From positions 81,564 through 145,563 of the forward strand of contig MU119340.1 of the NCBI GenBank assembly GCA_014904845.1: 64,000 nucleotides of DNA, written 5' to 3'. A program made the translations under genes and the position numbers. This DNA comes from Acephala macrosclerotiorum. Its lineage: Eukaryota; Ascomycota; Leotiomycetes; Helotiales; Mollisiaceae. The notes under the pieces are model-generated. The model was not told the DNA's origin and did no database searches. It saw only the letters and a list, made by a program, of their open reading frames with translations. This document shows positions 45,701-54,814 of this stretch, in pieces. The number at the start of each line of letters is the position of its first letter. Position 1 is the stretch's first letter.

Positions 45701-45961
45701 TGATGCATGCTTAAGTGTACGTGGACTCGACGTATCTGAGCTCGTTATAGACGAAACTCTGGTATCGATGACTAGATCGCGTGGCTTCGTCGCGGGTGTC
45801 GAAGGATATACAAGAGGTATACGTTCTTCTCGAGGATGTGGCAGCGTCTTGTGTCTCTTCAATAACGTTGATCCAACGGCATACGCTCCATTTGGAGCGT
45901 CAAGGGAGCTCCCAGGCTCCATGACCGGCATCCTGAGCCAGTTCGTCTGTGTGAGGAGCAT
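42800..45961 (-). CDS. Large disordered Ser/Pro-rich protein (function unknown)
   Basis: A single uninterrupted frame of 1053 codons on the minus strand, the longest in the window, has no known domain. It is rich in Ser, Pro, Arg and acidic residues, as in cytoskeletal, polarity or signalling scaffold proteins of filamentous fungi. Visible features are many SP/TP sites (KTLPHPREER, SPPTPDFTPP), a 23-residue tandem duplication (TNFLTDEVIEDDIVSPTNATK then TNFLSNEVVEDDIVSPTIATK), an acidic-tyrosine stretch (DYDDYDDYDEYGYPP) near residue 880, and a basic C-terminal region with VHIIPGLGLRVEYVGWSGMRRRM followed by RRREQSRQKLRA. This last, better-ordered block is probably the conserved core. ATG 45961 is used; ATGs at residues 11 and 14 are alternatives, and an upstream exon cannot be excluded. 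Confidence 0.8.
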   Translation of the reverse strand: MLLTQTNWLRMPVMEPGSSLDAPNGAYAVGSTLLKRHKTLPHPREERIPLVYPSTPATKPRDLVIDTRVSSITSSDTSSPRTLKHASKKRIGSNGLPPTPPTHSRQSSGSQHSIIPAPKFDTPRIETPADIPSAPSTPPNQKSPPTPDFTPPRAMPLAFRSVSSGRPPVSERYPSSRTDSFKTARENPESEDDDEHSTVRPVLQSARTSAVEVPQVPQQILKRKEIGLGLGLESDEGATTPRAKVDSSQEEFVVFDGEWADAGEDAEVEREWDDNLMRNVTVRKRPVRKLQKRRITTNFLTDEVIEDDIVSPTNATKIATNFLSNEVVEDDIVSPTIATKAVRSLPLQERIARYRTARDAADRISSDQFSDRPPWSSVVASPESPTTQDIRRFSTMSGHSSHSAVVEAMVVDARPVRRRTLRHTKKALGLRDLGSDSSLGGSEPSSVVSSESQHRLHHHMSKIPEQKHQSLASSGTVSTTSSTVRSRKEILKSGAIPVVVIPERRSSTKSSVAPSLRSTSSRKTKRSMSLNSAPLSASSKFNDPGYFDSLPPKKRTMSESSGSAHSVHTVDFPPVIPARRSSLSAPTSRNTSRAGSLTAESLKAHNMIQATKQEAPKSVETRPSADVVGDLGNHSTRLNVDHNGDPFFGKRLSTQVTPFSQASYETAGTMAEVSEAMAVAIFPHQNKSVLVVQHQAPNDSPTLPSKAIETPQTEQPTMAVNGHATAPVTPPQPSHPMDQVDSPLRNPRSPPEPPAIKFIPPTPAVLSPGAEEDRQLGFDDRGPSPSDDQPKRTMSLMRRAFSNRRNSEIAAQRPGFLSRTFSLSGHRRELINESTQTNKSSANALYPSVADKPADGSKLHPFWRPAHFWDGLEEHQDYDDYDDYDEYGYPPVDNRPIPKRTFSQKLKRTFAILPIQDDDYYYKPYSIDRRTMRRTPSGNMRVVKQRSNSGLRRAASERRRQGERRQHTGPSSERPFGYGFKEGNGGKVHIIPGLGLRVEYVGWSGMRRRMIERRREQSRQKLRATISGPKSIQSGVDDVLRRRDRSREQNPSV
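44943..45080 (-). repeat. 69-nt tandem duplication inside the large disordered protein
   Basis: gatacgatatcatcctc at 44961 recurs as gatacgatgtcatcctc at 45030, a period of 69 nt (23 codons). The duplicated block encodes TNFL(T/S)(D/N)EV(I/V)EDDIVSPT. The copies differ at several positions, so the duplication is not recent. The frame is preserved. Confidence 0.75.
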
Positions 45962-47971
45962 TCACGCAATTCAACGTGGTATCTTGGGGAAGGTAGAGCT
46001 ATTGCTGGGTCATCAACTGGTCGTCGAGGTCTGGCTTAAGTCAACGGCTGTCATAGTGATAATTCGGCAGGCTGCAGAAGGATCGTTATGGGCAGGTGTT
46101 GTTGGCCTTGTGGCTGGGGATTCTCTACAGAGTGTAAAGAGTGTATTGAGAAGGTCGACGGAGGATACAGGACAGCAAGAATCGTGAGGGACCGCAAAAT
46201 GATCGTGATACCAGTGGAGATGGTCCCGCGAAAAGAAAATTATGGCGTTTGAACGCTGGGAGGAGCTGCGGCCAAGCAGATGTCAGGACTCAGGAGATTC
46301 GGCGATCGATGTGCACGACGGCATGCAAGAAGCCTCTCAAATGCAGTCTAGGTTGAGTTCGGCCCCCATAGGATTCGTGAGTAGCCAGAAACCGATTATT
46401 GTCGTCGTCGCAGTCGGCCACAGATAGCAGAGCAGAGCAGAGCAGAGCAGATGTGATGTGACACTCTGGATCTCTTGGACGTCGTTGAGGGGGATGTGCA
46501 ATCTGGCGCAAGTGTTCGATGGGGTCTACCGTAGCCTTGAGCACCGCCTAATTGGTCTGAAAGGGCACTGACGCGCTTGAGAACGACTACCAAGCCTCAG
46601 TGGTTACCTGCACCGTGGCATATCCCACAAATGAGAACGTCAAGGCAAGGGTCAAGAGGGCGAATATGGAATTCTAGTCTCGATTGCCAACAGGAGCGAC
46701 TGCATACAACCAACGAATGGCACTCTTGATGCTGCAAAAAGACCTATTCCTGACAGTTTCCTGCGCAAGCGTCACGCTGGGAGAAAAGAAAATCAGGGAG
46801 GCTGGACTGGGCCGACGGCCGACGACACCAATAGACACTACCTTGGAAGAAACGAATCAAGGAGAATTACTGGATGGATCCGGCCCGGTGCAATGAGCCT
46901 GTGAGAGATGTTTTTCCAGATGTGTTTCAGCCTGCAGAAGAAACGGAGTGCAGCAGGATGTCCTCACGTGGGTGGCTAGGGCAATAACTGTTCTGTATCG
47001 CGACTTAGTCTCTGCAGGTGGGATATTTGCTGGGGCCAGATGTTACTTTATCTCTGGGAGAATAGCAGTAGCGTTTGAGGGAAAGAGCGAGTGGAATCGG
47101 GAGAGCTCAAGTGAAGAAGGCTTCTCACATGACTGTATACTATACCAGAGCCAGTCTGGATGATCGGGTCATGAGGATCACTGCAGATAACCGATGGTTC
47201 TTTCTCGGCTAAAACGAATTCATGAGCAACGGAAAAGGAAGCTCACGAGAGTCTCTTCCACATAGTCACGTGAAGCATATATCTTCAACGCACATTTCTC
47301 GACCGCACTTCTATGAAACCTTTCCTCTCGATCTCTTCACCATACCACTGGCATTTGCATGGCTCCTACATAAAGACATTAATAGTGAATATATTGGACA
47401 TCTAAGTGCCGAAACTCACGTGTTTCGTCCCATCTTCTCGTTTACAAGGCCCAAGTCGTTTCTCTCGCAAACACATCTGTATTTCGAATCATCGTTCGCC
47501 AACAACTTCCCTTTCCTCAATATCGTCTGTCCGTGCCAATTACTCGTCCTGGTCCATGCTTTCCTCAAGTCTAAGCAGTTGATAGGTCCCTCGCACTGCA
47601 CATATCGGTGATCCAAATTCCGTCGGGCAGGATCTCACCACCAAAATGCTGCGCCTCGACGCAGCACGCTCAAATCGAGCAATCCGTTCGCTGATGCTGC
47701 GGTGAGTTTTTGTGCCGTGCTGCAGCATACGGATTCTTGTCACCTTTCGTTCCTTTCCTTGTTTCCTCTCTTTTTCTTCTGTTTCTCTATCTAATGTCGA
47801 TTTAATTTATCAATTATCAACTACGGAGTTGAACGATCATCACGTCACGCTGGTTCGCGCTCAAAGTGTGGGGTAGCACCTCGTATTGACACGAACTCAA
47901 AGACTCGTCGGCCTCTTCTACTTGCTACAATATACAATCTCCCCAAACACCATTCAAGAGCTTTAATCAAA
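45962..47971. other. Divergent intergenic region
   Basis: Two kb separate the large disordered protein (start 45961, minus) and the membrane protein (start 47972, plus). It contains a pentanucleotide repeat at 46426-46450 and a CACGTGA motif at about 47268. The 200 nt before 47972 are CT-rich. No gene is supported. Confidence 0.5.
46426..46450. repeat. (AGCAG)5 microsatellite
   Basis: Five perfect AGCAG units in non-coding DNA, a simple-sequence repeat. Confidence 0.8.
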
Positions 47972-48688
47972 ATGGGCTTCCCAATTTCAACATACGATTC
48001 GGCACAGGTCTCATCAGCGGCAGCAGCCCTTTCGTCTGCATTGCACGGCGGCGAGAGTGACTTTCCCTGGGCTCCATCCTCAACATCTTCCAGCTATACA
48101 ACACGACCCACCTCTGCACCAACACCAACAAGCACCAACCCCGCCTCCTCCAACATAGCCGACAACCTCCAACACTCCAAAGACTTCTGGGAGAAACTCG
48201 CCACAGGCGCCAAAATCGGAATCATTGTCGCCATCGTCATTGGTGTGCTTGTCATCGTCCTCCTTTCAGTCTGGTTCTGCTGCGGCTGCTGCGGTCTCCG
48301 TCGACGAAACGCCAAACGAAACGAAGTTCTTCATCCACAACCAGATACCGATACTGTCCCATTACAAAATCGACAACCGCCTGTTACGACGATGAATAGG
48401 ATGGCGTCTACGGTGAATCGAATGGCTTCTACGAGAACGCGGATGTCGGGAATTGCTCCGCCGCTGTATGCAGAGGTTGCGCCACCACAACATACTACGA
48501 TTGCCGGAGGCATTACACATATGAGAGAAGAAGAGGAGGGAATCATTTCAGATGGTAAGACGCCATTGAGTGAGATTCCATTTGAAGATGTGGTTTTGGA
48601 TCACAGTCCATCTGAAGGCTCGGCGAGGAATTTTGGGGACAGGCATTTACGGCTAGGCGGGGATACGACAGGACATACGAATTCGTGA
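47972..48688 (+). CDS. Single-pass membrane protein with Ser/Thr-rich N-terminus
   Basis: An intronless frame of 238 residues. Residues ~10-60 are Ser/Thr/Ala/Pro-rich and likely O-glycosylated. One membrane helix spans about 82-104 (IGIIVAIVIGVLVIVLLSV), immediately followed by WFCCGCCGLRRR, a cysteine/arginine cluster suited to palmitoylation and to keeping the C-terminus cytosolic. The cytosolic tail has a repeat (NRMAST, VNRMAST, RTRMSG) and acidic stretches. There is no cleavable signal peptide. The layout recalls fungal Mid2/WSC-like surface proteins, but there is no WSC domain or cysteine-rich head, so no function is assigned. The ATG context (caaaATGggc) is good and a CT-rich promoter precedes it. 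Confidence 0.75.
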   Translation: MGFPISTYDSAQVSSAAAALSSALHGGESDFPWAPSSTSSSYTTRPTSAPTPTSTNPASSNIADNLQHSKDFWEKLATGAKIGIIVAIVIGVLVIVLLSVWFCCGCCGLRRRNAKRNEVLHPQPDTDTVPLQNRQPPVTTMNRMASTVNRMASTRTRMSGIAPPLYAEVAPPQHTTIAGGITHMREEEEGIISDGKTPLSEIPFEDVVLDHSPSEGSARNFGDRHLRLGGDTTGHTNS

Positions 48689-49938
48689 GTTGGGACGAAT
48701 GGATTTGGGAAGTTGCGATGCACCGACTGGAGTCAAGATTGGAGTTTTTGGGAATGAGAATGGACAAAAAGGGATATCGGCAATGGTGGTGGGGAAGTCC
48801 GAATTGGGATGAAAATAGCTGGGATCAGCATCAGCATCGGAAACAATCAGCAGTCCGAACGAATCGAATGTGCGAACATGTCTCGCACCACTTCAAGGGC
48901 CGGAGTAAGTGCGGCTGAAACATGTTCGATCCTATGAACGACACGGCAGCTGCATGTCAGATGCCGATACGAAAGAGGTACATGACTGCCAAGCGGTGAA
49001 GAAACAATTCGTGGACTTGAACGATAACGGTCATCGATGAGTCGAGTTCGTTGTTTGATCCTTCTTGATATACGAGATGCGTGGATGTCAGTTACCTTTA
49101 CGATGACTGGTGGTTACAGTTTTCATGTTGGATGTACACTTTAATGCTCTCGCGGCACTTATTTTCACATAGGTCTTGGTTGGCACTGGCGCAGAACAGG
49201 AGGGACGGGAGAGACTGGGGACAAGGCGTTACCGGGGGACAAAACTAAGTATTTTTTCTCTTGTCTGTTACGGAGACGAGATAATGTGTAATGCATTTAT
49301 TTATCCTATGTCAATTTTCACACACCATGGCGAGAACAATACAATTATGGCCTTGCTTTGATCTCATGTCACAAACCAACACTTCCTTGCTCGAACATCT
49401 TTGATCGTACATCTCTGCCGTCTGCTGGACACGCAAGTAGGTGGAGGTTGAGCAGTAAGTGCCGCAACGCATAGCTCAGTCAAGATTTTTCGGCCGAAGC
49501 AGGTGAGGCTCAAGTCACCACACCAACATCTCAGAGCAAGTACGGTTCTCACTCACACTTTCCAGCTACACCTTCTAAAGCTAGCAACACTGCTTTGAAG
49601 TACAATCTATGCTGAGTACTTGAGCCAAGTACAGAAGGCGAACTCGCCTTCTTGGAAATAGGATCTCGAGAGCTATGTACAAGCACACTCCAAGAGTCCA
49701 AGACATACCAATGAATGCTAACGCATCGTTATCAGCTAGTACCTCCCATCCATCGTCAACACCCACACACAATCAATCGTCTGACACCTACATGCCCTCT
49801 CAAGTCACAGAATTATCCGCCTTCCAGAGCGCACTCTTTAGATACACCCACAAAACCTCCTGCCACGTACTCCACTGATGCGCCCTAAACATCGAATAAC
49901 GGCTCAAATGCCCCAGTTCCGTACCTGTTCTCAGCATT
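48689..49938. other. Intergenic region
   Basis: About 1.25 kb downstream of the membrane-protein gene and of the epimerase pseudogene (convergent). No gene or clear repeat is seen. Confidence 0.55.
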
Positions 49939-51022
49939 CTACAAGACACCTCCACCTCTCTTGATCGCAACCTCATACGCCAACCTATAAATATGAATGC
50001 CCTTCGAGAATAACTGTCTCCTGTCACACCATTCGGTATCTTTCCTCAACTTCTCACTTCCCACCCACTGACTGAATCCCAGAAGCATCCTGTTGAAATC
50101 CGCATCTGCGGGCAATCTTCCTTCCAGCCCATCAACATACTTCACACCACCTTCAATACCATACTCGTTCGCGATGGCATTTGCAACATCCCAAAGCGTC
50201 TCCCACTCCCTGGCAGAGATATTATAATACCGTCCCTCCTACCAGCCTCAGCAAGAGCGACGTAAGCCTCATCGCAGTCGTCAACATGCATGACATGTAG
50301 GATGGTATTCGGATGCTCATCCAGCTCCCAAACGCCCTTCTTCTTCGCATCTTCCGCGAACTTGAAGATCAATCCATAGAAACTTGACGAAAGACCATAT
50401 ACGTTCGTCGGCCTTGTCACGATGACATCGAACAAATCCTTGTTCTCGAAGATCTTGATCGTCCCATTGGCACGATCGACTGCGAATGGTGGAGGCTTGA
50501 GAGGTGACTCTCAATGTGGGGAAATTTCTCCTTCGATGTCGAAAGAAAGGGAGACATGCCATAGTCTTTGCATCCGCTTGTAAAGATGACTAGAGGTCTA
50601 ATCCCCTTCGCATTGCTTTGTTTAGCTAGAAGTCGAAGAAGAGAGACGACGTCGTTGTACTAAATCTCGCGAACTCGAAGTTAGCATCAAGTTCTTTCAT
50701 GCATAGCATTGGGGTTGCATATCCCTGAGGGGTGGGAAAATTGGATGTGCAATTCCATATAAAGTATTTGACATCTGTAGTCTTGGAGTCTCAGGTAAGC
50801 TTACGTGCGGAAAATAGTTCATGATCTGCTCCGTTGTCGAGACAAGAACATCAAAGACAATGCCTTTCTTCTCAATACCAGCGACAAAAGAAAAGGCTCC
50901 TTTCGAACAAGACCATAGGTGGTCCAGCCAGCTCTTGAGAAGGCGCGAGCAACAGCATTACCAATGTAGCCATTGGCTCCGGTGACGAGGACTGTCTTGT
51001 GAATTGACTTGTTTTCAGTCAT
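49939..51022 (-). pseudogene. NAD-dependent epimerase/dehydratase-like gene with internal deletions
   Basis: The N-terminus carries the Rossmann motif VLVTGANGYIGNAVA (residues ~10-24), and an intron at 50660-50804 correctly joins NYFPH to YNDVVSLLRLLAKQSNAKG. At least three breaks occur: (1) after YGLVRK (about 50900) a segment is missing and the frame shifts before SFVAGIEKKGIVFDV; (2) near 50510-50530, after CKDYGMS, the frame changes before PPPFAVDRANG; (3) near 50220, after ALAEAGRRDG, the frame changes before NISAREWETLWDVANAIA. Between breaks the sequence is clean and includes the active-site-type block VTRPTNVYGLSSSFYG and the C-terminal DWCDRRQLF-like helix (TEWCDRRQLFSKG). No continuous enzyme can be made. 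The family reduces or epimerises small substrates with NAD(P); this member's substrate is unknown. Confidence 0.83.
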
Positions 51023-51780
51023 TTTGAGAAGACAGCGACGGAATGGAATGTACTCGAAAAGAGGAAAATGACATATTGAGATGTGCCGATTTATATACCA
51101 GATGCCCCTTTTCGGATCCGAAGCGAGCCCCCAAATTCCGGCTTCAAAGACGGCCTGTCATTGGCCAATTGGCCGAATCTTGTACCGAACGGCATGACTT
51201 CAGCCCGAATTGAAAGGATCAACGTTCTTTTCAGATGTAAAGGTCAAGAACATGAGAGTAAAGTACAATTGATTTCAAAGCAGGTCGATGTCGTCTCACA
51301 TCGCCCCACCTTCCTTCAAGAACTTGACCTAATTCCAGCACACTAAAAGAAGAGAATGATTTGAGGAAAGACTACTCGCCATGTTCAAAATTTCGTCCGA
51401 GTGCATGAGACTTCAAGTAAAATAAATTACTTCCCTTGAGAATCCTGCACCAAACAAAATACTATTTGCTGCGTAAAAGACGTCGGTAATCCGATTTGCT
51501 GAAGCATTGGAGATTTTGGGACTTTTTCGCTACCACCAAAATCATCGTCTTCGCTGGTTCTGTTTTAGTCTCCGGGCGTGAGCAGCGGCTGCTTTAACTT
51601 GAGCTGAGGGTGATCACGTTTGAGCGCGCATGCCACGCGGCTCGGCCGTTTCCTTACGCGCCCACCCCACCCTGTGGTGAACTCCAACACCCACCTAACA
51701 CCCACCCTCTCTCGATGACCAACTTCGAACCCAACGCATAAATTCGCGGTCTTTGAGGCATCGCTGCTTGCTATGCCAAT
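51023..51780. promoter_or_regulatory. Divergent intergenic region
   Basis: These 758 nt lie between the epimerase pseudogene (start 51022, minus) and the plus-strand gene at 51781. Two TATA-like stretches occur: ATTTATATAC at about 51090-51099 for the minus-strand gene, and a weaker CATAAATT at about 51737. No gene is seen. Confidence 0.45.
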
Positions 51781-52835
51781 ATGTCAGCGACCGAGCAGAC
51801 AGCGAAGGTTTCCGTGAATCCTACAAGCCGATCACCTCTTCGCCTTCAATCGCACTCTAAGCAGCATCCTGTCCACGACACTTGCAAAGCGTACATTCGC
51901 ACAGATTATCGATGACCTACCCACGCGAGACGATGTCGGATACTTTCCAACATATAGCAAGGAAATTGGTGACAATATTGCTTCCTCCCCGGAAGCAATG
52001 GAAGCTGCAAGAGGACTTCGAGAACATTTTAACACATACATCACTCCAGTCGATGTTAAAGTCAGTTCAAATCTCCTCATTTATAACAGCGAATTCTGAC
52101 GGATTAGGTAGTTAGCCCAAGCTTACCAGGACGCTCTACCAGGGTCTCGAGAATTTTATATGCGGTTGTTGGAGATGTTAGCTGTTGCTTGCCACGATAT
52201 CGCCGCGCTTGTCTACATCAATACTCAGCCAGGCCTCCGCCGAGAAGGACAAGGTCTCGAGCAACGCCTTGCAGCGCTTGAAGGACGACCGACAGATTTT
52301 ATGCATGAAGACTACCATGATTTGCAACAATACCCCAAAGGTGTAGCGGATGTGGTGGGATATTGGGCTGAGTATAACCCGTTCGGTGGCGTGGTGCCGT
52401 TCGATAGGGGAGAATCTGGCACAGATGTAAGCAACGTCCCTTTAAACCCAGTGTACTATGTTAGAGTCTTTTTGTCTTCTTCGGCTTTTCCCTCTTTCCA
52501 TGCTGAATAAATACCAGTGCAAGCGTGCTTTCCTACATCCTGTTGGAGGTTTCAGGATCTTCCAACTTTCCGAGTCCCAAATCCAGCAATTCGTCGAATA
52601 CGTACAGCAACTGGCTGAGACTGCCCAGGATATACAACCACCATTTCCGCTCAGCGCAGAGAAGTATACATATCGCGTCGACCCGTTCGATGCCATGACA
52701 CTCAACATTTATCGGGACAAATATGAGCGGATAATGCCAAGAGATAGACCAGCAAGATGTGTACAGCGTCTCGCGGACTTTCCTGAATTGCAGGACGCAC
52801 TAGTACAGATCAATCGTGACGGCTCTAGTCAGTGA
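51781..52835 (+). CDS. Fungal protein of unknown function (start region uncertain)
   Basis: Three coding blocks join: up to 52061 (ending TYITPVDVK), 52113-52430 (from LAQAYQDALPG to GESGTD) and 52515-52835 (from CKRAFLHPVGG to the stop). The introns have GTCAGT...GGTAG (with CTGAC branch site) and GTAAGC...CCAG. The body contains FAQIIDDLPTRDDVGYFPTY, RLLEMLAVACHDIAALVYIN, FMHEDYHDLQQYPKGVADVV and FRIFQLSESQIQQFVEYVQQL, with a C-terminal CVQRLADFPELQD. It looks like a soluble cytosolic protein of a fungal-only family; I do not recognise a function. The start is a problem: ATG 51781 (MSATEQTAKVSVNPTS) is one nucleotide out of frame with the body (DHLFAFNRTLSSIL from 51830). Either a 1-nt insertion broke the gene or a 45-nt intron after ATG 51773 repairs it. 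Confidence 0.6.
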
Positions 52836-54814
52836 TTAGCAAGCATTCCGGCGTTGAAACACCGTCTTCTACGGGTTGGTCTTGAAGCATGGTGCATCGC
52901 TCATTGGAGCTTGCGATTGTCATCGTGGAACATATGTCACTGCAAATGGAACAAACGAGACTAAAGTCACTGATCCACGTGATCATCTACTGGACCATGG
53001 CTCTCCCATTCGAGCATATCAAGAGGAAATCAAGTTGATCGGAACGCTTGAGGGAAGCTGTGAGGGAGAGAGGCTTGCGTTAGTCACAGCGAGGCAAGAC
53101 GAAGATCGATAATTAAGCTGTTATGCGAACCCGTAACAAAAAACAGACACAAAATCAAAGATTTCTTTAAGGCAACGTTGCATACATACCCCGCTGATTA
53201 AATTTGTATCCTAGTATCCTTTAAAAAATATTCATATATTCTGGGATGAAATATCGATCGTTAACCGATGCTTAGGTCTACTAGTTTTTCTACACAGCAC
53301 AAAACTGGCTCCAGCCATTTTACCATGTCCCCTTCCATTTCCAAGTCAGTGTCTGTAGCATTATCTCGAGGTCTCGACAGCTAATCAAAGAATTTCGAGT
53401 ATTGGAGAGATGGAGATGGATTCCTTGGGTTCTTGAGATGGAGGAAGGGAAACGGGGGGCACGGGAGGAGGAGTGGGGCATTTTTTGAATAGTGATGTCT
53501 GTTGTGTGCTAACCTTAAGCGAGCGACATTCAGGGGTATCGGTGCCAAGCAATGCATCCCACCACTCTCAATATCTAGAAGTGAAGAAACGACCCAGATA
53601 TACTTCGTACGTAGTAAGATTCGACATCGATTCCTGAGGTCAGGTTGGCTGGTGGGCTGGAAGGCTCATCTAACTGCTTGTTAACTTGCTGCCTGGAGAT
53701 GCGTCAGTGGCGCAAATAATCCCTTCGAACTCACTTTCATTAGCTGAATCTCGACAAATGTCTATGAACTCCTCGTCGTTCCCGAACATGATAGCGAAGT
53801 AGCTAAAGATGCAAGATTTACCTTGAATAATCGTGCAGCAAGAAACAATCCAACGGAATATAGTGCAACGGATACGTGGATTTACGGATACGGGCCCAGG
53901 GAACCAACCGCTAACCATCCCTCCTCCTTAAATCTCCAGACTCAGTAATCCCTGCAGGCGAGACACCTACACACCAGAGTTCTTCAGGAAAAGCACCTCT
54001 AACTCTTAAAGACGCCAAGAGAACTTCCTCGGGGTTTGTCCGGGAGGATTGGGTTGCATCACCAGCTGGGAAAGCCAGTCTTGCGAGCGTAGCAATACGT
54101 TGTCGCGCCATCGAAGGTCCAATCAAGGTGTAAGCCAGATACATCTGTACTATTGGCTTAGGGCACACGGAAACGAAGCCACAAGCAGATGCTTGATTCA
54201 GACGACTTTGATGAACTGAGCATAAGTAACCAGGACCTCATCTTACAATAAGAAGATTCCTAGTCGATGCTTAAACCAACAAGCACTTTTAATTATTTTT
54301 ACCTAGTTATTACTTAATATTAAAGGACTCTCGATAACGAGCGATTAGTAATCAGATTATAATGTTATGTTTTACGCTCGAATAATGGAAGGTCTGGCAA
54401 ATTAACTAGCGCATCGTGAACACATCCCTACGCCACTTTTCCGACATGGACATGATATTTTGCTACTCCCACGACGAGTAGGCGATCTGGAATCGTCCTT
54501 TAGTTCATACAAGCAGAAGAGAAATGTCTAATCTAAAGAGCCGGTAGCAGCCTTTCTCCGAGAGCGCATAAGCTTGGCATCACATGATAGGGCGCCGAGG
54601 AGCGTGGCGTGTCACCTCACGACCAATAGTTCCCAAAAACAGAAAGTGGCTGAGACTGAGACATACACCACCATCAGGCTGTGTGTTCAGCTTCATTATG
54701 AACAATGTGAATATGCTTCACTCACCCCAGCTCAACAGACTCTCACTCAGTTTGTTTCAACAAGTGAAGGACTAATTCAAAAGTCATCTCCATTTTCGAG
54801 CTTAATTCGTCAAT
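52836..54814. other. Gene-poor region, partly AT-rich
   Basis: About 2 kb have no confident gene. AT-rich tracts lie at about 53150-53280 and 54260-54420. On the minus strand, 54168-53911 and 53918-53670 give two adjacent open frames with some coding character (SMARQRIATLARLAFPAGD; FGNDEEFIDICRDSANES) but no known family and no good splice between them. They may be a decayed gene. Confidence 0.45.
53670..54168 (-). pseudogene. Possible decayed gene, family unknown
   Basis: Two frames overlap by a few nucleotides: 54168-53911 (85 codons from MCPKPIVQMYLAYTL) and 53918-53670 (82 codons ending SPGSKLTSS). Residue composition looks protein-like, with few repeats. No canonical GT-AG intron of normal size joins them. 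I do not recognise a domain. It may be a fragment or chance. Confidence 0.25.

Noticed and set aside
45681..46187. 168-codon plus-strand frame overlapping the start of the large minus-strand protein
   Set aside because: It mirrors the antisense of a strongly supported gene and its extension past 45961 shows no domain.
52876..53112. 78-codon frame downstream of the unknown-function gene as an extra exon
   Set aside because: It lies beyond the stop at 52835, in no frame joined by convincing splice sites.
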